From: Moniliella sp. 'wahieum'
Taxonomy: Eukaryota; Basidiomycota; Moniliellomycetes; Moniliellales; Moniliellaceae
Direction of reading: 5' to 3'
Assembly (NCBI GenBank): GCA_003971905.1
Contig: RSEE01000125.1
Coordinates: 62,001-126,000 of the forward strand
Length of the DNA: 64,000 bases
Every line of letters begins with the position of its first letter. Position 1 is the stretch's first letter. Of the stretch, positions 54,374 through 61,997 are shown in pieces. Made by a program: the position numbers and the translations under genes. The notes under the pieces were generated by a model. It was not told the DNA's origin. It did no database searches and was given only the letters and a program-made list of their open reading frames with translations.

Positions 54374-56169
54374 ATGCCCCCAGCGCGTGTCGCTGTCGTC
54401 GGTTCTGGCCTTGCTGGCCTGGCCTGCGCCCACCGTCTAGCGGCGGCATGCGATGTGCACGTCATTGAAGCCGCCCCGCTCTGGGCCTCGACAGTGCCTC
54501 CATTCTTGTCCGCCCACCTACCCTTTCCACCTCGTCCGACGCCTCCACCCCAGCCCCACCCCGGATGCACACCCAGCAGTGCGAGTGGATGTACCGATGC
54601 GCGCACTCAACTATGGATACTATCCCGAGACGTGCGCGCTCTACCGCCAACTGGGCGTTTCGCTCCAGCCAACCGAGTTCACCTACTCCTTTGCCACCGC
54701 CGCTCCGCGCAACCCACTGTCGCCCCGTCAAGCATCCGTGCCCTCCAGCTCGACCGACAGTGTTGCGGGCGCGTCCGAACCCTCACAGACCGCCCGCCCC
54801 AACAGTTCTCAGTGGCAAGCCCCGCCGCCCCACACATTGTACAATGGCGCCTCGGGGCTGCGGGGGTGGGCCTGCCTACGCAGTACCGTTGGAAGGCGGC
54901 CCGGCAGCGTGCTATCACCCAGTGGGGCTCTCTCCCTTCCCCCCTGCTCCTGATCGCTACCGCCCTGGATATCATTCTCGGCTTGGGACGGTATACTCTT
55001 TGGTGGGGCGGGATGTTGTGGTCCTATGTATTGTTGTTGGTCTATGCACTCTATCACCACCATCTCGGCCACTTGCGCGACTCGTCGCATGAGTTGACCA
55101 AAACCCACGTGGCAAGTTGGCTTGGTATCCCGCTTCAGCGCAAACTCGCTCAGCCCCCACGCGGCTGGGGGTACGGCCAGCTGTTAATGACGGACTTTAC
55201 GCACACATGCTGCTTCCGCTCATGAGTGCCGTGATGACCTGCCCCATCTCCGAGGTGACAGAGGCGCCTGTGGCCGATATCCTCGAGTATGTTGCGGCTA
55301 CTTTCCTCCGCTCCCACGCACGCGTGCGAGGTGGCGTGACCCGGGTTCAAGCTGCCCTCGTTGCTTCCATCCCTGAGGACAACATTCATCTTTCCACACG
55401 CGTCGTGGGCATGACTCCGACCCCAGGTGGGCGAATGCAGCTTCATGTCTCCCCTTCGGACGGAGGCGCACCAGGTACGCTCTGCCCCTCCTGGGCAGAA
55501 TTTGATCACGTTGTGCTTGCCACCCCGGCCGATTTGGGCGGAGAATTGGTGGAGCACTACCTGCACTCCTACCTCGATAAGGGTGGTAACGAACACGCTG
55601 CGTTGCTCCGATCCTTTGCAAACGCTCTCGCCTCTGTCCCTTACACAGCAGTCACGGTAGTCAACCATACTGATCGTCTCTTGCTCCCCCCCGCGCCGGA
55701 GGACTGGAGAGACCTCAACCTGATCCTACCTTTGCGGGGGGGGCAAACGATGGCCACCCACCTTTTGGCTCAAGATTTCCCCTCGCCCAACGGTCCGCAA
55801 CTCTTGCTCCAAACCACGGCACCACAAGAACAGAGCGGCATGGCTCCGCGTTCGGCTACCGTGCTTTCGACCGCAACCATGCGCAGAGCACGCACTACCC
55901 TCGCATCGCGCCAGATCCAAGGCCGCACCCTGTTCCAGTGGACACGCCGGCCATACGGACGACTGGTACACTGCCTCTCTTCCCTGCTGGGCTTGGCGCA
56001 ATGGGACCTCTCCCTCGGTGCAGCGCAGGGGGTACCGCTGGTAGAGCATGGCACCGAAGCTCGCATTTGGGCGTGTGGCTCGTGGTCCCCTGGAATCCCT
56101 TTGTTGGAAGGATGTGTCCGCTCCGCCCACCTGGTCGCCGACGCTATTATTCAGTTGGAGCAATCCTAA
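54374..56169 (+). CDS. FAD-dependent amine-oxidase-like membrane oxidoreductase
   Basis: NAD(P)/FAD-binding oxidoreductase of the flavin amine-oxidase superfamily; substrate unknown. MPPARVAVVGSGLAGLACAH, RLAAACDVHVIEAAP (54374) is the dinucleotide-binding GxGxxG with the acidic end of strand 2. After a frame step: VDVPMRALNYGYYPETCALY, RQLGVSLQPTEFTYSFATA, the signature of a fungal subfamily. A hydrophobic stretch LLLIATALDIILGLGRYTLW and MLWSYVLLLVYALYHHHLGH (54940-55070) suggests a membrane-inserted segment in the substrate domain. Then RSHARVRGGVTRVQAALVAS, FDHVVLATPADLGGELVEHY (second FAD block), LLRSFANALASVPYTAVTVV and RIWACGSWSPGIPLLEGCVR, ending DAIIQLEQS at 56169. Total about 590 residues. 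Frame steps near 54490, 54715, 55150 and 55740. Confidence 0.85.
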
Positions 56170-56985
56170 GCCAAGCCGGCTGGCGTGATGATGGATGTAA
56201 CGCCCTTGCGGGTAAGAGTTGATGGGCAAGTGGGAAGATCCTGCCAAACTCTTTTTGGTTGATGCGGGGCTCACCAGGACTGCAGTGTTGGGGAGTTGCG
56301 ATAAAGAGTGTTCGCCAGCCCAGTGGACGAGGTAATAATTCACCAAAAGCACGTGTCGTCCTTTACGGATGGTCGATGATTCTGTCCAAAACCACCTCTT
56401 CGTTGCCCATGGCATTACGGTCTTCGTCTTATACAACCACGGAGTTTCAGACTCTCCTATAGGAGAAAGTGAATATGGCAAAACGTTCTACTGCAGCATA
56501 GCCTGCTACACAAAGGGTAACGGCATGAAAAGGTTCACTATTGCGTCATCTATTGGGTAGCCTCAATGTAATAGGCTGTTGTTTGGCACTTTGATGGGCG
56601 CGTTACTTTTTGTGACTCGACGGTATTGGAAGCCTGTGGGGGAAGAGAGGGGATCATCATATTGATGGGTACTAACTGAGTCACAGTGTGTATACTTTTC
56701 ATGTGTCAACGTTGTCCAGACTGTTCCAGCCCTGTCATGTCTCCCTTCGATGAAGACCGTATTCGGATGGTAAGGTCTTGGCTCGATACACTCACAAGAA
56801 ATAAGTATACGATGCCGCCGGTGGTCCCAAACATATGTACGTTCTTGACATTATTCAAGAGCGTACAAGCTATATACGAACTATAGTTCTTCTTTCGCCA
56901 CTGGGCCCTCGGTTAACCAACAAAAGTGTATCGAATTGACTTCCTCATGGCGTACATGAAGGAAAGGAGTCCAAAACTATCATTA
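56170..56985. other. Convergent 3' region
   Basis: 816 bp between the FAD oxidoreductase and the DszC-like gene, richer in A and T than the coding regions. No gene seen. Confidence 0.5.
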
Positions 56986-58436
56986 TCAAGTGTACCAGGT
57001 GGGGGTGGGAAGGCCATCAGGGATGCCCTGCAGCGCAAAACGACCCACTTCAGCTTTCTTGTGAGCAATGGGGTCGGGAGGATATGGGTGCGCAAGTCGC
57101 GTCCGGCCACATCCAAGCCATACTTGGCTGCAATTGACCGGGCGCCCTGCAACTCCCAAACTTTGGTCGTCACCTCCAGTCCAACTTCGGCAATGACCAC
57201 TTTGGCTGCCGCAATGCGTACTGCCCATTCCCCCCGCGTGACCGCCGTGAGCGCTTCTCTCTCAGCCACGTGAATGATCGGAACACTTTCCTTGACCACT
57301 TGTTCGATCAACGCGGCAGCAGCCCAGACTTTGCCCTGCAAGACACCGTAGTCAATCTGGATGTACGCCTCGTCGGTCCCGCGACTGACGCGCGTTGGCT
57401 CGGGCACAAAAGGCCACGCACGGGTTGTTTCTCTCGTGTAGGCCAGGCCACGGGCCAGAGCGCCTTCAGTAATGCCAAAGTAGAAGGAAGTGAAGACCAA
57501 TTGGATCACGGGGAGATTGAGCGTGTTGTACGGTCCCAAAGGGGTAAACGTGAACTGACCCCCTTGTTGGCTCCAACCAAAGGCTTCCTCAAAGGGCACA
57601 CGGACGTTGGAAATGGAAATCCCGCCACTCTGCGTGCCACGCATCCCCAGCGTATCGACCCATTCGTCACCATACACAATCCCTTCTTGTTTATGGGCAC
57701 AGCTACAAACACATGCTGGCCCGCATGCGCTTGGCCCGCAGCGAACACGCCCTCCAAGATGGTCAGGTCCGACACCTTACTTCCTGTTGAAAAGGACTTC
57801 TTGCCATTGAAGATGAGCTTGGTGGGGTCTTGCGGGTCTTGCACCACGCTCAGATCCGTATCACGCGGGTTCACTGCGCCTCCAAAAAAGAGTTGGTTCC
57901 GGGTCGCATGTTCCTGCAGCCTGTGAATCTGCGCTGACGTGCCAACCAAGTTCACAGCCCAGAACCAAACGTAGTGGTACCTGATATCATAATAGCCTTG
58001 ATGTCAGCAGCCTGGCCCCGTCGATCACCTCAGATCTCATCGTCGAGAAAAAAGGGGAGAGACGAGAAGAGCAAGCAAAAACTTACCCCAACAGCTGGGC
58101 CAAACTTCCATCGCCCCGAGCCACTATCCGAACCACTTCGTAGGCCACATCCCACTGTTGTCCGCCTCCGCCTACAGCAGTCGGGCCGAGAAGACCCGTG
58201 AGACCAGCGTCTTTGAGAAGTTGGACCTGGCGGTACGGCACCACGTTGCCCGGTCCCGCACTGCCTCGTCCTTGTGCAGCAGCTCGGCCACTTCATCGGC
58301 ACGCTGGAGAAACTGCTGCCGTGTGGTAGGGGATGAGAAAGGCGGGTAGGTGACCAGCTCGGGATCGGCGCTGATTCGCTGGGCCCCGAACGGGCGGGGA
58401 CACCACACTGTACGCGCGGGGAGGGGGGAGGGACAT
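56986..58436 (-). CDS. DszC/acyl-CoA-dehydrogenase-like flavin monooxygenase
   Basis: Acyl-CoA-dehydrogenase fold of the DszC/SfnC type, flavin-dependent oxidation of sulfur compounds or others. N-terminal helical domain: RADEVAELLHKDEAVRDR and, in the next frame, LLKDAGLTGLLGPTAVGGGG-like sequence near 58180; intron 57981-58086 (GTAAGT donor) and then NLVGTSAQIHRLQEHATRNQ, LFFGGAVNPRDTDLSVVQDP, KLIFNGKKSFSTGSKVSDLT, EWVDTLGMRGTQSGGISISN (the canonical WVDTLGMRGT-like strand), SFYFGITEGALARGLAYTRE, YIQIDYGVLQGKVWAAAALI, EVTTKVWELQGARSIAAKYG and LDVAGRDLRTHI, the usual C-terminal site. A frame step near 57070 leads to KKAEVGRFALQGIPDGLPTP-TWYT, stop at 56986. Start ATG at 58436 is provisional because a C run nearby (58416-58426) shifts frame. 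Fungal homologues are annotated as thermophilic desulfurizing enzyme family. Confidence 0.85.
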
Positions 58437-59123
58437 GCTTGGAGCTCGTGGGGGATTGACGCTGGAGGTGAGGGTGGTCGGTGGTACGGTAAGTGGAGCC
58501 AGATGACAGCTACTCCCAGTTTTATAGCATCTTTCCCCTCCCCTCCCCTCCCTCCCCTCCTACAGCGTCGCGCGCAAGAGCCTTGTTCTGGGGTATCAGA
58601 GCGTGGGGGGGTCATCGGACCGGAGCCGACCACCGGAGCCGACCACCGGAGCAGAGCGACGTCGAGTGTGTCATTGTTGTTGAGGAATGCACGATAACAT
58701 GGGATTGGCGCTTGACGCCTTGACACGGAGGCTGCCCAACATCCTCTCCGCACGCCAACCTCTGACGACAACGTGCTTGGCTGTAGCGATGCGACGGGGT
58801 GGTGTAAGGAATAAGGCCCAGTAACGAGAGCGGTTCCCGTGGGGCAAACGTCAAACGAGCACCTGGGGGACGCACGCCATGCGCATCATGCAATCCGTGG
58901 GGCTGCGGCACAAGATGGAATCCACAACGGCCTGCGTTTTGTCCACGTCTATCTCTCTTGGGATGATTGGTCGATGGTCGATAGTCGCTTATCTCATCCG
59001 TCGGACCAATCAAGCACGCGAATCACGTACCCATCTCCGGCGTCTGATTGATGCGATTGGAAAGTGCTGATTGATGAGAGCGTGGCACGTGCGCCCATTG
59101 AAACTTTGGGCAGGCGTCCCACC

Positions 59124-59130
59124 AACCCTA
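59124..59130 (+). promoter_or_regulatory. Telobox-like AACCCTA, distal copy, eL33 promoter
   Basis: AACCCTAGC, 199 bp before the eL33 start codon. Tbf1-class proteins bind this word in ribosomal-protein promoters of several fungi; function here is inferred. Confidence 0.5.
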
Positions 59131-59209
59131 GCAACAATGGGCGCAAGGAATGTGCCACACTCCCCCCGCGCCAACACCCGGGCCACAGCAGCGCCACGCG
59201 AGACAGGCT

Positions 59210-59216
59210 AACCCTA
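59210..59216 (+). promoter_or_regulatory. Telobox-like AACCCTA, proximal copy, eL33 promoter
   Basis: TAACCCTAGCT, 113 bp before the eL33 start codon and in the same orientation as the distal copy 86 bp upstream. Confidence 0.5.
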
Positions 59217-59328
59217 GCTGGCAGCGGCGATCGCATGCGCTGGTCCGCAGGCCGCCAGCCGCTCGGCCCACCCATCCGCACGCGGCGGCTGCGTTCCCGT
59301 TCTTACCCGACCATCCTCCACTGCTGCC

Positions 59329-59698
59329 ATGAGCCGTCTGTACGTCAAGGGTCGGATCCAGGGCCACCAGCGCTCCAAGCACGTCTCGCACCCGCACACC
59401 TCGCTCGTGCAGATTGACGGGGTGGCGAGCCAGGCCGACGCGCAGTTTTACCTCGGCAAGCGCATCGCCTACGTCTACAAGGGCACCAAGCAGATCCGCG
59501 GTACCACCGTGCGTGTCATCTGGGGCCGCATCACGCGTGCCCACGGCAACTCGGGCATTGTCCGCGCCAAGTTCGCTACCAACATCCCTCCCGCTGCGTT
59601 TGGAAAGAGTGTGCGCGTCATGCTCTATCCCTCGAACAGTATGTCCTGCCTTGCTTTCTTTCTGGACCGGCGCTCACCCCCGTCTCTGCACAGTCTAA
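59329..59698 (+). CDS. RPL33: 60S ribosomal protein eL33 (L35Ae)
   Basis: Large-subunit ribosomal protein near the peptide exit side. [20 protein letters not shown] (59329), [60 protein letters not shown] and SN match eL33 throughout without any frame error. The last sense codon is split: exon 1 ends with A of the isoleucine codon (59638), a 55 bp intron runs 59639-59693 (GTATGT donor, CACAG acceptor) and exon 2 begins TC then TAA (59694-59698), giving YPSNI at the C-terminus, as in orthologues ending in RI or NI. Product is 104 residues, the normal length. Confidence 0.97.
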
Positions 59699-60043
59699 TG
59701 TACAACAAAATGAGTCGTCTTGCTGGTGGGGCAGCTGGGTCAGAATACAAAGAGAGTGTGGGAAAAGTGACGACCCCCAAGTCAAAAATCCGGGCTGACA
59801 TACCTCACCATTGGTTGCATGATCGACAATCACTGATGTAAAACAGTCCCGGAAGACTAACCGAGGGTTGCAGATCGAGCCGGACTTTGCATGATGGCCA
59901 CCGTTTTGAAGCCCCCGTACATTGCGTCAACCCGATGAAGCCGAAATACGATGCGCCGCAACGCGGACTATACCATCTATTGCTCGATCTACATATCTAT
60001 CTATCTAGCGTGTTCATTTTTGTGTGGGCAGTTTTGTTGTATT

Positions 60044-60834
60044 TTACAAGTCGAGATCGAATGCATCGTCGCCCACGTCTTCGAACACGGGCATGGTTTG
60101 CGGCGCCTCGCGCACCTCGACCTGTTGGGCTAGGCTCCTCCCTCACCTCGCCCCCCTCGGCCGGGAGAGGGACAACTGTAGCGACCGGGCCCAGTGCGAA
60201 GGCGCTGTTGCGAATCAAGCCTTCGTCGGGGAAAGGGTAGTGCGCCGTTCGGCTGTCCTTCTCCTTGTCGGCCTCTTCCGGCGGAGCAGCAGTAACGCCG
60301 GCCAGCCTGGCGGCGTAGGTGAGTGTGTCTCCCAACGGCAATGGGTCTGCGGGGCAGATCAGGCGGTCAGTTACCATTGCATCCCATCGCATCCCATCCC
60401 ATAGCATAGCATACCAGCCTCGTTACGAGAGCCAGCTGAGACGGCAACGTACGCGCTTCCGCATGGTGAATCTGCTCCAACTCTTTCGCCCCGGCTTGGG
60501 TTAGGTCGAGCAGGCTGGACTGGCACAAGGCCAAGTGAGAGAGCGTGGCTTGCATCCGTTTCTCGCGCAACTTGAGCTCGCTCTCCAGCTGCACCATGCG
60601 CGTATGGTCGCGTTGGTGTTGGTGAGCGAGGTGGACATGTGCACCAACGGTGCGTTCGAGCTGGTCCACTTGGCGCAGCAGCGCTTCCACCTGTTCGCGC
60701 CTCTTGGTCAGCGACGCACTGTCTACCCTGCCTGCCCTGGAACAGAGCAGGTCCAGCACGCCCTCGCTCAGCTCCGAAAAACGTTCGGCATCCCGCCGCA
60801 GGAGCACCGACATGGCCACCCGCTCGTCGGCCAT
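60044..60834 (-). CDS. MED4: Mediator complex subunit 4
   Basis: Middle-module Mediator subunit, a Pol II coactivator. MADERVAMSVLLRRDAERFS, ELSEGVLDLL (60834), coiled coil RREQVEALLRQVDQLERTVG, LESELKLREKRMQATLSHLA and AKELEQIHHAEA; then an intron 60347-60452 (106 bp, GTACGT, TAACTGAC, GCAG); then HPLPLGDTLTYAARLAGVTA and APPEEADKEKDS, the Med4 signature resembling YAxRIxxTTxAPP, HYPFPDEGLIRNSAFALG (resembling YPTEEMMRRS), and an acidic C-terminus PVFEDVGDDAFDLDL, stop at 60044. About 220 residues. Everything after the intron is one frame. Confidence 0.88.
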
Positions 60835-60835
60835 G

Positions 60836-60888
60836 GCGATTGGCGATTGGCGATTGACGATTGGCGATGAGCGATTGGCGATTGGCGG
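60836..60888. repeat. GATTGGC heptamer repeat
   Basis: Seven imperfect units of GATTGGC just upstream of the MED4 start codon, exact 7 bp period. Confidence 0.9.
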
Positions 60889-61482
60889 TGGGGGTGCAAG
60901 TTGGTCAACGTACGTTCAACTTTCAGGGGGAACGGTGAACAAATGAAATGGAAATGCACTTTTGACCGCACCGCATGGAATCAGTTGCAGCGAATCCTCA
61001 GATTACCCTGGGCACGTACGAAATGGGAATGACATGTGACATGGACACTTCCCTCGCCAAATGAGTAGGAACCACTCCGCCTATCCGTGCAACCAAGCCC
61101 CGCTTCGCTATACCTAAGTAGAAGGTCTCGATCACGGCGTCGACCACCAACTCCTTTCGCACCCTATCATCTCTATATATCCCAACAATCATGATGGCCT
61201 TTAGGCCCTACCTTTTCCACGTATCATCGGTATCTGTGCCGGCCTTTCTACGTCAAAAAACACTTGGCCAAGCGAAGGGAACTACTACGACTTGACTATA
61301 GCGGATGATCATTCATCGTATCGTAGTGGGTAATCCTACAGCGTTTTTTCTCCCTCTTCACTACTTCGCTCTGCATCACTACTACTGTCACTCCCCTGTT
61401 TGGCCCCTCCCCACTGGGCCCGAATCCAGAGAAAAGCGAAAGGGAGCCGAGACTACACGGACTACGAGTGCCAAAAGGGCGT

Positions 61483-61533
61483 CATTGCGAATTGCTCATT
61501 GCGAATTGCTAATTGCTACTTGCTCATTGCTAC
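61483..61533. repeat. ATTGCNN heptamer repeat
   Basis: About seven units of ATTGC followed by GA, TC or TA, 7 bp period. Intergenic. Confidence 0.85.
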
Positions 61534-61957
61534 AGCGTACAGTGCGGAACGAGGGGAGAGGGGAGTAGGGGGAAAGGGGGAAGGGGGAGCAGGAAACAGA
61601 GCATAGAGCGGCCGGCTCAGCCTGAGCTGAGCGTCAGCTGAGGGTTCAAGCTTCAAGCTTCAAGCTTCAAGTTCAGTTCAACCGAACATTGTTCAGCCTC
61701 AACGTCCCGCTTCAACATCAGCTTGAGCGCACAGACAGGCCACAAGCGCAGGCGGGGGAGGCCGGACGAGGGGCTCCCAAGAAAGAAGAAAAAAAACAAA
61801 AACAAAACAAACAGAAGCCAAAACCAAATACGAAACCAAACGCCAACCCCGCCCAAGGCGAATTCAGATAAAACGTAACGCGGAACGAGGCTACAAGATG
61901 AGCGAGTGAAGGACGTGAGGCGGGGAAGGATAAGGTGAGGGGCGGGAAGGATCGGAA

Positions 61958-61997
61958 GATCAGACGATCAGACGATCAGACGATCAGACGATCAGAT
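61958..61997. repeat. GATCAGAC octamer repeat
   Basis: Five tandem GATCAGAC units, the last one shortened, overlapping the stop codon of the phosphodiesterase gene. Confidence 0.9.

Larger units (their letters stand above)
58437..59328. other. Divergent promoter region between the DszC-like gene and eL33
   Basis: 892 bp, no gene recognised. A polypyrimidine run lies at 58527-58560 and a triplicated GGAGCCGACCACC word at 58621-58650. Two telobox words near the right end are listed separately. Confidence 0.5.
60835..61991. other. Intergenic region between MED4 and the phosphodiesterase
   Basis: 1.15 kb. It carries several short tandem words: GATTGGC at 60836-60888, ATTGCGA/ATTGCTA at 61483-61533, CTTCAAG at 61644-61672 and, at its right end, GATCAGAC at 61958-61997. 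No gene recognised. Confidence 0.6.

Noticed and set aside
54374-58436. A two-gene FAD oxidase plus flavin monooxygenase cluster
   Set aside because: The genes converge with about 800 bp between stops and show no shared promoter or pathway.
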